A stretch of 64,000 nucleotides of DNA, from NCBI GenBank assembly GCA_963971305.1, contig OZ020303.1, positions 65,596,867 to 65,660,866 of the forward strand, written 5' to 3'. This stretch comes from Arcuatula senhousia (lineage: Eukaryota; Mollusca; Bivalvia; Mytilida; Mytilidae). Below, piece by piece: positions 9,348 through 21,390 of the stretch. Each line of letters begins with the position of its first letter. Position 1 is the first letter of the stretch. The position numbers and the translations under genes are program-made. The notes under the pieces were generated by a model. That model saw nothing but the letters and a program-made list of their open reading frames with translations. It was not told the origin of the DNA and searched no databases.

Positions 9348-9382
9348 CAGAGAATAGCCGAATGGCTTATGATATAGAATGA

Positions 9383-11178
9383 ATCCGGGTCGTTTCGTAC
9401 CGATTCCCGTTCGTACCGGGTCGTTTCGCACCGGGTCGTTTCGTACCTACAACTGAGTCGTTTCGACCCTATTTAGTTAGAACATTTTGTAGAAAGATTG
9501 TGATATTCAAGTTGGAATATATGAATAATTTGAGCATAACTGAGTAAAAAAAAATGACCAAAAGCACTAAAATACACGAACACAATCACAAAAAAATATT
9601 TTGTTAATATTAAAGTCGTCTTTTTTAAACGTTTTTTATTTTTATGTCGCCTGCAACGTGTTGCAGAAGCGACATATAGGGGTTACTTTGGCACTATCCG
9701 TCGTCTTGCGTCGTCGTCCTGCGTCGTCGTCCTGCGGCGTCACAAAAATTTCCGTCGCAGTTTTCCAGGCAACTACATGCCACAGCCTCTTGATATTTGG
9801 TATGTAGCTTCATTGCATAGTTCTGTAAGGTGTAAAGCGATTTTATGCCCAAAAAATAACTACTTCCTGTTTGACGAATACTTAATGTTTTATATATAAT
9901 GGACATAGATGCCAAATTTTCGTCGCAGTTTTCCAGGCAACTACATGCCACAGCCTCTTGATATTTGGTATGTAGCTTCATTGCATAGTACTATAAGGTG
10001 TTAAGCGATTTTATGCCCGAAAAATAACGACTTCCTGTTTGACGAATACTTAATGTTTTATATATAATGGACATAGATGCCAAATTTTCGTCACAGTTTT
10101 CCAGGCAACTACATGCCACAGCCTCTTGATATTTGGTATGTAGCTTCATTGCATAGTATTATAAGGTGTAAAGCGATTTTATGCCCAAAAAATAACTACT
10201 TCCTGTTTAACGAATACTTAACGTTTTATATATAATGGTCATAGATGCCAAATTTTCGTCGCAGTTTTCCAGGCAACTACATGCCACAGCCTCTTGATAT
10301 TTGGTATGTAACTTCATGGCATAGTACTATATGGTGTAAAGAGATTTTATGCCTGAAAAATAACTACTTCCTGTTTGACGAATACTTAACGTTTCATATA
10401 TAATGGACATAGATGCCAAATTTTCGTCGCAGTTTTCCTGGCAACTACATGCCGCAGCCTCTTGATATTTGGTATGTAGCTACATTACATAGTACTATAA
10501 GGTGTGAGGAGATTTAATGCCCGAAAATTAACTGCTTCCTGTTTGGCGAACAAATATAGATACGCAGGCGACATATGCCTTCCGGGGAAGGCTCCATCTA
10601 GTTTATTTCACAATATTTATTCTTAATAAAAATATCTAAAAGACTGAATTGAGAAATTGGTAATATTTTTTTTCCCTGCTACACTGCTTAATTATCAATG
10701 ATCAAACAATTACCGAATGGATGAACAAATTAAATTCAATTAATGAGACAATGATTTGAATCATTAATGTAAACAGATAGCCAACCCTTTCATTTACAAA
10801 ACAATCATAGCTTGGGTGTATATTACTCATTAACCAAGCCAACTTTGATTTTGTTTCTAGCAATAAAAACAGAAATTTCTCATGACTTTGGATAAAATGT
10901 TCGTAAAGAAAACAACAAGTAAGTTCAAAGAATTTCTCAAAATTTGAATTTGGTAATTGAAGTGCCGATACCTTGGATATTCCAGGTCTTACAGGCAGCT
11001 AAAGACAGTTTAAACCAGCAGCTTGTTGTTTAGTGCTTTATCCAGTTCCTCTGAAAGGTCAGTACGAAACGACTCACCTATTTACAAAATCGGTACGAAA
11101 TGACCCGGTACGAACAAGTTTAGGTACGAAACGACCCTAGGTACGAACGGGTTTCGGTACGAACAGTCCCGAGACCAT
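9383..11178. mobile_element. Non-coding element with repeated GTTCGTACC / GTTTCGTACC ends
   Basis: About 100 bp at each end is made of near-repeats of CGGGTCGTTTCGTACC and CCCGTTCGTACC. The right end (11058-11175) is the inverse of the left (9386-9475). No transposase frame lies between. A HINE (9643-10603) is nested inside, so the parent element is roughly 0.8 kb. Clustered short motifs at both tips suggest binding sites for a transposase supplied elsewhere. Superfamily not recognised. Confidence 0.65.
9643..10603 (+). mobile_element. HINE family D (five tandem units)
   Basis: The 5' end TGTCGCCTGC (9645-9654) opens a hairpin closed by GCGAC. GTCGTC-rich simple sequence follows, then five units of about 170 bp (each with TTTTCCAGGCAACTACATGC and CTTCCTGTTT). 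The inverted terminus GCAGGCGACA (10564-10573), hairpin GCCTTCC-GG-GGAAGGC (10577-10592) and CTAG (10598-10601) close it. Frames such as the 95-codon one here come from the repeats and are not genes. Confidence 0.8.
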
Positions 11179-11180
11179 AT

Positions 11181-12650
11181 AGAATGGATCAGGAATGAAG
11201 AATAGTTCAACATGTTCTTAAATACATGTTATAAGGCATGTACCTGAGGAGGTATTTTATGGGAATGAAATGAGACTTTTGATGCAGTTGCACTTGAAAA
11301 GTTTGTTATTCAAGGTTTAAAATCAGTTTTTATATTGAAATGCTATACAATCAAAATGGTGTTTGCATTCATAACATGTTTTGATAAGCACTTTGAGCAG
11401 CATGCATTCAGCATATATTTAAAAGTTTTATTTTTCATCAATCCTTCAGTTTTGGAAGGTTTCGTGGTACATGTATTTACTTCAAAGCTTTTAATGTAAG
11501 CTCTAATTTTTAGTATGATACTAGCATCAGTGAAGACCTGTGTAAACTGCCATTCCTGTTGTCACTGTTTTTTTTGGGGGGGTTTAAAGTCTGTTATTTC
11601 GGTCCTAAACTTGTCTGTATGCAGTTTGATTGAAAATTGCAAGCAAGATTGGAAATTTGTGCTTATATAAAGACAAAACTGACATGGAGTTTTATATCAC
11701 GTCGAAATATTTGAAAATACAGACTCATGCACTAAAAAGTTCACAATTTTTTTGCTGTTAAATTAAGTTTTCTTTTATCATAAAATTTTTGAAATCTTTG
11801 TGGGCGGAATGAAAGTTTGATTGCACTATAACAAGGTTTACTAATAATCACCCTTTGATTTGTGATTATATAAAACATAAATAATAATTAAAGAATTCTA
11901 ATTCCCTTAAGCTGAGAAATTCCTGAAGATAAAGATGTTTGAATTGCTGTTGTAGATCTACTAATGCTTTAAATTATATATAAAGTATTGTATAAATGGG
12001 ATTGATATTATAGACAATAGACAATATTTTATTGGCACAAACACAATCAATACAATTGGTTATGACCCATAATAAAAATAGTACAATAGATGAACAATGA
12101 TGATGGTATTTAGCAATGTAAACATATAAGAAGACTAATCTTAAGCATTATGGTAAATCCGATTAGAAATACCCCCTTAATTGCAATTTTGATGTGAGAG
12201 GTGTGAAAAGTTTATTCAATTTGTTTAAACCTGTTAATACCAGTGTTATTACTCTATAGACTGATTACAGAGAGCTGGATAGAAACTAGCTACATAAAAT
12301 GATTGACAGTTTACAGTGCACTGAGAAGGTCATTAAATTCCTATGATATTCTACAGTGGAATGTCAGCAGAGTGTGAACCATTATAATAACAAACAGATG
12401 TTAAAATTTATTCTAAACCACTTAATTTTCAAATGCCTTCTTTTCGGTTTTACCTGTATGTCGAGGGGGGGGGGAGTTAAGTTCTTTATTCTTCTTCAAA
12501 AGGGGGTATCAAATTTTGACATTGAAATTCAGTAAGAGGGGATAAGTTTTGTTTGTGTATATTTATATATATATTGTGTATGATTTGGTAGGTGGTTATG
12601 GATATTTAATTATAAGTTATAATAACCCATTTAATTATAAGTTATAATAA
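11181..12650. other. Unrecognised AT-rich region; possible LINE tail near 12010-12190
   Basis: At 12012-12190 the minus strand ends in GCCAATAAAATATTGTCTAT-like sequence, as in some invertebrate LINE 3' tails; weak. An 80-bp stretch starting near 12163 recurs at 14611 (TTGATGTGAGAGGTGTGAAA). The rest shows nothing identifiable. Confidence 0.35.
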
Positions 12651-12654
12651 CCCC

Positions 12655-12887
12655 CCTTCAAAGAAGATGGAGATGTACTTTTTTATCTGTGTCCGTCCGA
12701 GGTTCCGAGGTTCTGTCCCGCTTTTTGGCACTTTTTTTCAAAAGCTTTATACATGTTATACTGGAAGATTTTGCTAAAATTTTGCACAATTATAGAGCCC
12801 CCAATTTGAAGAAGAGGAGGGCATAATGTTTTACCTGTGTCCGTCCGAGGTTCTGTCCAACTTTCCGTCCCCCAATTTCTCACTTTT
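12655..12887 (+). repeat. Two decayed HINE-like units with GTCCGTCCGAGG
   Basis: GAAGATGGAGATGTAC ... TGTGTCCGTCCGAGG at 12664-12703 recurs as GAAGAAGAGGAGGGCATAA ... TGTGTCCGTCCGAGG at 12810-12850. It looks like a HINE fragment into which, or beside which, family B inserted. Confidence 0.45.
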
Positions 12888-13288
12888 TATACCCCCACTC
12901 GTAAGAGAGGGGGCTATATTGCAATCACCTTGTCCGTCCGTCTGTCCGTCCAGTTCAATTTCTCTGCTTCTACTGAATGGATTGGTTTCAAATTTGGTAC
13001 ACAGCTTCAGCATGATTAGTTATACAGTGCCTCCCCTTTCCAGGTCAGTCCATCATCTACTTCCTGTTTTCCGAGCTGACTTAGACTTTTTATGGGTCAA
13101 AAATAGACAATTTTTTGTAACAGATTTCTCGGCTTCTAGAGAAGGGATTGATTTCAAATTTGGTATACAGCTTTAGCATGATGAGTTGTACTGTGCCTCC
13201 CTTTTCCAGGTCAGTTGGTCATCTACTTCCTGTTTTCTGAATGGCCGAGTGGGGGTATGCTTAGCACGACTAGGTGCAACCCCTTGTT
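12888..13288 (+). mobile_element. HINE family B, complete
   Basis: The 5' ATACCCCCACTCG (12889-12901) is inversely repeated as CGAGTGGGGGTAT (13246-13258). It has a 5' hairpin (CCCCC/GGGGG), GTCCGTCCGTCTGTCC, two tandem units (TCAAATTTGGTAYACAGCTT) and terminal CTTG (13283-13286). A second copy lies at 55.1 kb. Confidence 0.8.
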
Positions 13289-13289
13289 T

Positions 13290-14094
13290 AACTCACCTAT
13301 TGCCATCACTTTGCGTCCGTCGTCGTCGTCTTTAACTTTTCTTCAAACTTCTCCTCTGAAACGGCTGAACATACTTCTTCAAACTTCTTATTTGATCTGG
13401 TGGTACTTTAGGGTATCCCCAACAGAACTGGTGTTGGGGATTTTTGATTCATCAAAAAACATGGCCACCGTTGCTAAGAATAGACCAGGGGGGTTTTGGC
13501 TTGTAAATCAAAAAGTATAAGAGATAGATGAAATCTGATGCCACCCTGCTGCTTCAGCATCAAAAGTTCTATTAAAGTCTCCCTTTGGTCCAAGTTGTCA
13601 GATGACCCCTTTTAGGGATTACAGTCCCTTGAAGGTGAAAAAAAAGCGTTTTTTCATGTTTTTGCCCTATAGTATGAAAACTACAGCCCCTAAAGTAACG
13701 TTTTTTTCTTGTTTTTGCCCTATGGAATGAAAACTATTGCAGATAGAGAGAAGCTGTCACTTGCTTAAATGTTCAATTCATTTAGCTCTACAAAAGTCTC
13801 AATAGGGTCGAAGTTGTCATATGACCCTTAATAGGGGTAACGGCCCCTAAAATAACCTTTTTAATGTTTTTGGCCTATAGAATGAAAACTATAGCAGATA
13901 GAGAAAAGCTGTTGCTTGCTTAAATGTTCAGTTCATTTAGCTCTACAAAAGTCTCCATAGGGTCGAAGTTGTCAGATTACCCCTTATCGCAGTTACGGTC
14001 CCTAAAATAACGGTTTTTCGTGTTTTTGGCCTATAGAATGAAAACTATAGCATATAAAGTTGCTTAAATGTTCAGCTCAGTTAGCTCTACAAAA
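13290..14094 (+). mobile_element. HINE family A, truncated at both ends
   Basis: It starts directly after family B's CTTGTTT with a deleted 5' end (ACTCACCTATTGCC instead of the full hairpin). It contains the GTCGTCGTC tract and four units of about 150 bp (TTGCTTGCTTAAATGTTCAG), and stops inside a unit without the terminal hairpin. Confidence 0.7.
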
Positions 14095-14960
14095 TATATA
14101 TTATTATAAAACTGACTGTTTTGTAACTTTTTGATGTTCGCATTATGAGAATCTTGTTTATTTATGACGGAGATGATTATAGTTTGAAATATTGGTTTTG
14201 AATGCTTAAATTTCTCTTTCTTATTGTTTCTTTTGACTTACTGATTATTTTCTATGCCCCCCTTTCCCCACCACGACAGCATGTTGGCGGACATTAATAT
14301 TTTATGCCTGTCTATACATCTCTGTAGGAATTTCTAATAAGATTTTCTCAGAAATAGTGCATGATAGTGATTTTATTTGGTAGAGTGATTCAGTAGGACA
14401 AACTGTACATCCGAAGCGACAATCAGACCTATTGGACTTCCACTTGCTGTTTGGGACTCAGGGCAGATATGAAAAATTATGCCAAAATCCCCATCAAGTT
14501 TTTTTTTTCCAGAAACTGTACATGGCAATTTATTTTAAATATGGTAGGGTGGTTTAATATGACTGTAGCAAAAAATGGGATTTATATTTTATTCTGTAAT
14601 GTAAAGCTGATTAGAAATGCCACCTTAATTGCAATCTTGATGTGAGAGGTGTGAAAAGTTTATTCAATACTTAAAACCTGTTAATATAACAGGTATTTTG
14701 TAACCTTTAAGCATTAATAACATTATGAGAATCTTGTTTATTGATGACACAGAGAAATTGATTTTGAATGCTTTTGTTGCTGTTCCTTATTGTTTTTTGA
14801 CTTGATGATTAATTTTTTTCTTGAACTAAAATGGCTTTGGTTTAATGGCCCCTGGGTATTGGCTTTGTGTGGAGGATCAAGGAACATTGATATTACAATT
14901 TTAGATAGACATTGTAACAAAGATGACAAAAATCTAGAAGAAAACTTAACCTTCTTAACT
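14095..14960. repeat. Diverged local duplication
   Basis: ATTATGAGAATCTTGTTTA with flanks at about 14110-14220 recurs at about 14690-14790, and 14611-14690 matches about 12163-12240. Small frames here (85 and 126 codons) lack family features and run into the dispersed repeat downstream. Confidence 0.4.
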
Positions 14961-15210
14961 TCATTTGTTTTGTCTTCTTTTACCGGCTTTGACACACTGA
15001 ATTGGAAATTAGCAACACAACGGGTGTCACGCTTTAGCAGGCAGGAACCACTTACTCTTCTGGAGCACGTGTTACGACTTGAGTTCGGGTTGTTGATTTT
15101 TGTTTGGTGGATTTTGTGTGCTGTTTTTGTTCGTGTTTACTGGTTTCATCTTGCCCTTTCAGACTTTTGACACTCGAATATCCTATTGGTGCCTCTTTGC
15201 TTCTTTCATG
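14961..15210 (+). repeat. Dispersed repeat R, copy 1
   Basis: A roughly 270-bp non-coding repeat with landmarks TTTGACACACTGAATTGGA, GCAGGAACCACTTACTCTTC, GTTCGTGTTTACTGGTT and ACTTTTGACACTCGAATA. Five diverged copies occur in the window, in both orientations. Class unknown. Confidence 0.65.
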
Positions 15211-15611
15211 GTAGAAGCAAAGAAACAGATAAAGGGTAATTGAATCTCTATGTTAGAAATCAAGTTAAACGCATGACCAGAGCTTATGACATATATGACA
15301 CGATAAAAATACTTTCAAAAACATAACCGTATTAAACTTATACAAGAACAGCAAAAACATGTCATAAATGACAATAATAAACAACAAACCGCACTTGAAA
15401 CTAATGTTAGATTGAAGCTGTTAACTTTCTTCAGATATTTAAGTCATGACCATTGAAATTGCCATCTTTAGTTTTTGTGGTATGTGATTTGCCTTGTTTT
15501 ATCTTCTGGATGTTTGAGACTGATCATTCCAGTTTGATATTAATTTTATTGTTACATATTTATCTAACGCCACAAAAGGATTGAACAAGCAATAATTTGT
15601 CTATTCTAGCT
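15211..15611. other. Nothing recognised
   Basis: AT-rich sequence without frames, inverted repeats or matches to the other families in this window. Confidence 0.5.
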
Positions 15612-17260
15612 TTTTATACGACCGCAAAAAATTTGCCGACGTATTATGGTATGATGCTGTCGTCGTCGTCGTCGTCGTCATCTTCATCGTCATCGTCGTC
15701 GTCGTCGTCATCGTCAGTGTCTGTTAACTTTTTAGTGTTTCCACAATAACTTTAGTTCCAGTTATCCGATTGCTATGAAACTTTACAGTGATGTTCATTA
15801 CCATAAAAGGATGAATGAGATTGATTTTGGGGGTCCCCCCATTTTTCGTTTAGAAATTAGGGGCCAAAAATACTACTTTTTTGTTTGTTTCCACAATAAC
15901 TTTAGTTCTAGTTATCCGATTGCTATGAAATTTGACAGTGATGTTCCTTACCATACAAGGATGAATGGGATTGATTTTGGGGGTCCCCCCTTTTTTTGTT
16001 TCGAAATTAGGGGCCCAAAAGGGGCAAAAAAATCAAATATTTTACTTGTTTCCACCATAACTTTGGTCCTAGTTGGACTATTGCTGTGAAATTTGTCAAG
16101 AATGTTTCTTACAATAAAAAAATGAACCTGATGAATTTTTGCGCCCCCTTTTTCTCTGTTGTGTAATAAGGGGCCTAAAGGGGCCAAAATAAAAACTTTT
16201 TTATTTGTGGTCCGATTTTCAAAATGTATTTTGCATGTTTGTTCTTGTCAATTAGCGGATACAAAATTAAGAACTAATTTTTGCGACCCCCTCTTTTTCC
16301 CCCTATTACGTAATTAGGGGCCAAATGGGGCCAAAATCGAAACTTTTTCATTTGTGGTCCGATTTTGAAATTTTTTTTTGCAAGTTTATTCTTGTCTGGT
16401 AGCGAATCCCAATTTTTTAGAATTAATTTTTGCCACCATCCCTTTTTTCACTTGTTTTGTAGTTAGGGGCCAAAAGGGGCTGTAATCAAACTTTCTTATT
16501 TCTGGTTTGTTTTTGAAAAATTTTGTTGCAAGTTTATTTTTGTCAAGTAGCGAATCCAAATTTGAGAATTTATTTTTGCGACCCTCACCCCTTTTTCACC
16601 TGTTACGTAATAAGGGGCCAAAAGGGGCCGAAATGGAAACTTTTTAAAATCTTGTCCGATTTTGATAATTTTTTTGCAAGTTTATTCTTGTCAAGTAGCA
16701 GATATATTTTTGTGTCCCCTTTTTTTACTGTTACGTTATTAAGAATCAAAAGGGGCCAAAATTGTAACTTTTTTATTTCTGGTCCGATTTTGAAATTTTT
16801 TTTTGCATGTTTGTTCTTGTCAAATAGCGAATACAAAATTAAGAATTAATTTTTGCCACCCCCCCCTTTTTCCCCCTATTACGTAATTAGGGGCCAAATG
16901 GGGCTTTTTTATTTGTGGTCCGATTTAGAATTCTTTTTTTTGCAAATTTATTCTTGTCAGGTAGTGATTCTAAATTTAAGAATAAATTTTTGGGGCTGTA
17001 ATCATAATTTAAAAAAAATTCTGGTTCGATTTTTAATTAATTCCCCAAACATATTTCTTTTAAAGAGTAGAATACAACATTCAAAATTTATATTTTTACC
17101 CCCTGGGTTGAAAGTCCATCAGAGAAGCATGTGTCTAAAACCTTTGTCAGTCCACCATGGGCTGCATGTGTCCAGAGCAATAGACTATCCATATTAGGCC
17201 TAAAACGTACAGGGTTCAACATGTTGCGGTCGTATCATGCTGCGCTCGGCGAAGCTTTTT
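15612..17260 (+). mobile_element. HINE family G, long
   Basis: The 5' TATACGACCGCAA (15615-15627) is inversely repeated as TTGCGGTCGTAT (17224-17235), followed by an imperfect GC-rich hairpin (17239-17255). A GTC/ATC trinucleotide tract lies at 15658-15716. The interior has many diverged units with GGGGCCAAAAGGGGC and TGGTCCGATTTTGAAATTTT. It lacks the CTTG end seen in other families. Confidence 0.7.
15658..15716 (+). repeat. Trinucleotide microsatellite (GTC/ATC)n
   Basis: About 20 GTC or near-GTC triplets at the position where each HINE family in the window has CGTC-rich simple sequence just inside its 5' hairpin. Confidence 0.9.
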
Positions 17261-18150
17261 ATTTTGTATTTGTATAACCTTCATGCTTAAGTATTTACAA
17301 TAGCCATTTAGGGGAGAGGGGATGTGGTTGCTGTTAAATTTCATTATTCAAGGGAGAGTGTTTGTTTACTTTTAATGGTTGTCTCTGTTTATTCCACATA
17401 ATCTTTCTATTCTCTGAATATGGTTCTTCACTGGACATTATTGCAGCAAAGTTTGATGGACAAAATAAGAATACAGTCTGTTTAGTTCAAGTTATGTAAA
17501 CTCTAATCTAAAAAAAATATTGTCAACATTAAAAAACAGTTACAAAGTCTAAAAATAACTTTAATTTTCAGATTAAATTATAAAACCACCAACAATTCTT
17601 GAAGGATTGAAAAGTGATGGACATTAAGTACCGAATGTTCATAAAATATTTACAACCCAATCTTTAACAATATTAAACTGAGAAACATTAAACATATATA
17701 ATATCAAAAATAATTAAACTTTATCTCCTTTTAAATGAATTATTACCAATCAAAATTCAAATTTGGACAGAAGCTGTAACTTTTAATCTTGAATTGGCCC
17801 ATCCATTTTAATTTAAACCCCATGATCAGTGGGAGACTTGAAATAAATTGTGAAACTAATTGAATTTGATTTTTAAGACATCTTTCTTTTGTGTTATATA
17901 ACTTTGCTTCGCCCTGACATGCATATGAATTTTAGTTAAATTGGGTTCTATTATCTTTTTACTGCAGATGTCCCTTATGTTATGGAAATAGGTTACATTA
18001 AAAATCAGTTATAGATAATCTTCTGAACATGTTTTTGCCGTAGAGCTATTTTAGTTGTGTAACTTTACATTGACGTTTTTTGAAATTTGACAAAGTCTTT
18101 GTGGTCTTCTTCATATTCCTATGGACCCACTTTATACATCTGTTTTGTTA
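17261..18150. other. AT-rich, nothing recognised
   Basis: No coding frame, repeat or RNA gene could be supported. Confidence 0.5.
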
Positions 18151-19412
18151 AAGGTCCATGTGAGCTATTGCCATCACTTGGCGTCTGTCGTCGTCTGTTA
18201 ACAATTGTTCTTAAATTTTCTCCTGAAACTACTGAACAGGAATTAATGAAACTTGGTATGAATGATTCTTAGGGTGTCCTGCACCAACTTGTGTTTTGAT
18301 TTTTGATTCGTCAAAAAACATGGCTGCTGTTACCAAAAATAGACCAGGGGGGTCAGACTACTGTCTTTGGTCTGTAAATCAAAAAGTATAAGAGATAGAA
18401 ATCTGATGCCACCCTATTGCTTCAGCATCAAAAGTTCTACAAAAGTCTCCATTTGATAGGGGGTTACTGCACCTTTAAGGCGAAATGATAGTGTTATATG
18501 CCTTTAGAATGAAAACTATTGCAGATAGAGAAAAGCTGTTGCTTGCTTAAATGTTGAGCTCATTTAGCTCTACAAAAGTGTCCATAGGGTCGAAGTTGTC
18601 AGATGACCCCTTATAGGGTAACAGCCCCTTAAAGGCGAAAAATAGTGTTATTGGCCTTAATAGAATGAAAACTATTGCAGATAGAGAAAAGCTGTTGCTT
18701 GCTTAAATGTTCAGCTCATTAAGCTCTTCAAAAGGGCCCATAGGGTTGAAGTTGTCAGATGACCCCATATAGGGGTTACAGCCCCTTAAAGGTGAAAAAT
18801 AGTGTTTTTGGCCTGCAGAATGAAAACAATTGCAGTTAGAGAAAAACTGTTGCTTGCTTAAATGTTCAGTTCATTTAGCTCTACAAAAGTCTCCATTTGG
18901 TCGAAGATGTCAGATGACCCCTTATAGGGGTAACAGTCCCTTAAAGGCGAAAAATAGTGTTTTTGGCCTATGGAATGAAAACTATTGCAGATAGAGAAAA
19001 GCTGTTGCTTGCTTAAATGTTCAGCTCATTTAGCTCTGCAAAAGCATTCATAGGGCCAAAGTTGTCAGATGACCCCTTATAGGGGTTGCATTCCCTTATA
19101 GGCGAAAAATAGTGTTTTTGGTCTATTGAATGAAAACTATTGCAGATAGAGAAAATCTGTTGCTTAATGTTCAGCTCATTTAGCTCTGCAAAAGCATTCA
19201 TAGGGCCAAAGTTGTCGGATGACCCCTTATAGGGGTTACAACTTTAAAGGTGAAAAATAGTGTTTTTTGCTTATAGAATGAAATTGCAGATTTTGCAGAT
19301 AGAGAAAAGCTTTTTCTTGCCTAAACATATAGCTTATTTAGCTATACAAATGTCTTCATAGGGTTGACATCAAGACCATGTGAGTGATTCAGGCTCCTGG
19401 GAGCCTCTTGTT
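18151..19412 (+). mobile_element. HINE family A, 5'-truncated with intact 3' end
   Basis: It begins at AAGGTCCATGTGAGCTATTG, missing the first half of the 5' hairpin. About seven units of 150-165 bp follow, then hairpin AGGCTCCTGGGAGCCT and CTTG ending at 19410. A small frame at 19013-19201 reflects two tandem units, not a gene. Confidence 0.8.
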
Positions 19413-20150
19413 TAATAGTACTTAACCCAGTTTCTGTTTGTTTTTACCTATATTTTACAATTTTTTCGCCCAAGCAGGGGTTGGTCTGAACCCTTATGAG
19501 ATGAGAATTAACTTGACACGCTGCAACATCTGTAAAATGGTATCAAGTTTCAACTTTGTCAGTTAAAAACCCCAGTTTTTCTGCTCAACAAAGTCCTCAG
19601 AGTGAGTATATGTGTCCCTTGTGTCTCACCTACAATGGGATATAATGTACATTGCATTTATGATATTACAGCTCATAATATTGGCTTTTACAATATCTTA
19701 AAATGTGAGGAAATAATTTACAAACTTTTGGAAACTAACTATACAAAGACTTACTGGTCTTTGATGTGGTTAGAAGATATAGATTATTTTGAATTATTAG
19801 ATTAGAAATAACTCTCAAAATGTACAGTATAGTTGATGTCCACATGATCATGTAGCAAAAAATGAAACCTTGCAGAAAATAAATTGTTTATGATTATAGC
19901 AAGATGACACTGATGAAATAATAAAAAAATTATACCTACATTAAGACTCTAACTAAAAAATAATATATGCATAGACAGGGATGCAGATGGCACGTCTTGT
20001 TTTATAAATAACTTGCTCAGTGTTAAATATCTATCTGAATGGATTTGTCAACAATAAACAGCTTAAGTTTATTCAAGGAATTTGTATTATAAAGAACTGT
20101 CAGACTTTAACTTCCTGTTTGATGTCTAAAACATCCTTTAAGGCCTTAAA
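19413..20150. other. Nothing recognised
   Basis: AT-rich unique-looking sequence. A 67-codon frame at 19602-19805 has no recognisable feature. Confidence 0.45.
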
Positions 20151-20356
20151 AATAAATCCTAGATTCTCATCCAAATTTCTTGAAAATATCGGGTAGGAGG
20201 GCGAATTTTATTTTTTATCCATAGTGATGAAATATGCTGCTATTTTAAAGAAAATAGACCAAAAATGGACATAATTTGCATAATAAACAAAATAAAAAAT
20301 TTTGAAGGGACTGAGAAAATTGGGGCGGGAGGGGATGAGAATCTAGGATTTTTTTT
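20151..20356. mobile_element. 206-bp MITE
   Basis: Left AATAAATCCTAGATTCTCAT (20151-20170) is mirrored at 20333-20356 (GATGAGAATCTAGGATTT). The inner part also pairs partly (GGGAGGGGATG). No coding capacity. Confidence 0.7.
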
Positions 20357-21390
20357 ATATTGGCCGTCAATTTAGGAGAAAAACTTTGGAAGAGAAATTT
20401 ATGATTCACTGCAATTTATTATAAAAGATATTTCAGTTATTTATATGCATTTGTAATGTGAACATATTTATATTGAAAATGTCAAATATTTTTGATTATT
20501 TTCTTTTACAAACTGAAATTTGGTCTTTATTTCATAATCAAGACCATTAACCTTAAAGAAAGTCAATTAGAAAAAATATATCTATAATTTAATGTAATTC
20601 AAAATTATATTCAGTATAGCTCACATTAAAATTTTCGTGCAAACTTGAATTCGTCATAAAAAATTACAAATTTTGCTAATTAAAATGATATTATTGAAAT
20701 AATATTTAATACTTATTAGTATGACAAAACTCATTACATGTGAATATATAAAAATGTTGATTCTTAGTATAATTGTTACTTATGTCAGTTCATCATGATC
20801 TTATGTGCCAGTCCATTAACCTTCAATTGTTCAAAGTCAGAAAAATTGAAATTTTACTAATATTGAAATGTCACAAAATGTCAAATTTTGGTCAAATAAT
20901 TGATAATAGGTTTTCTCTGTTGAATATAAGTTTTAATTGCCAGTTTTAATTAAAACTTGTCAAATGACTCCAATAAAGGATATTACTTGGCATCTTTTCC
21001 CAATGACTGATCTTGTGGGAAATTTGATATCCTTAAGCTCATAAAATTTTAGTCAACAAGAATATTGAGAAAATTGGATTTATAAACACTGGATAGTCTT
21101 AAAATCTTTTTTTAGCCTAATTGATGATTTTATTTCAATTTATAGTAGAAAACGCTTTGAAATTGATAATAAATGTCCTGAGGCTTCAGTGGGTGTGAAT
21201 CTTTACTTCATCCCTTCCATGATTAAATTGTGACATTGTCATGTTGTTATGAAAGGAAAACACTGTCTTTTATTCTTAGGTACTTATGTACTTGTACAGC
21301 ATTGCATAACACAATTATAATGTCATCTTCAAGATGCTGTAGAGCAATATGTAGGAATCACGTTGACAATTTCAATCATCTTTGGGTGTC
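20357..21390. other. Very AT-rich, nothing recognised
   Basis: No frames or repeats were supported. Confidence 0.5.

Larger units (their letters stand above)
3553..9382 (-). mobile_element. DIRS-type tyrosine-recombinase retrotransposon, apparently complete
   Basis: The coding strand is minus: gag-like (8941-7925), RT/RNase H/methyltransferase-like (7590-5404), then tyrosine recombinase (5725-4598) overlapping RT by 322 nt. Inverted terminal repeats of 121 nt lie at 3623-3743 and 9227-9347. Outer extensions at 3553-3630 and 9333-9382 are both complementary to an internal region at 4118-4238, with an AATGA overlap at the junction. This is the hallmark DIRS-1 arrangement, in which the internal region aligns the two ends for circularisation before recombinase-mediated integration. 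All three frames are open and catalytic residues are present, so the copy is young or recently active. It also carries an extra inverted repeat (3747-4135 with 7594-7950) not usual for the group. Confidence 0.9.

Noticed and set aside
13215..13520. 101-codon plus frame
   Set aside because: It spans the junction of HINE B and HINE A and the simple GTCGTC tract; non-coding elements account for it fully.
14790..15170. 126-codon plus frame with hydrophobic C-terminus
   Set aside because: Its 3' half is dispersed repeat R, and the other copies of that repeat do not keep the frame.
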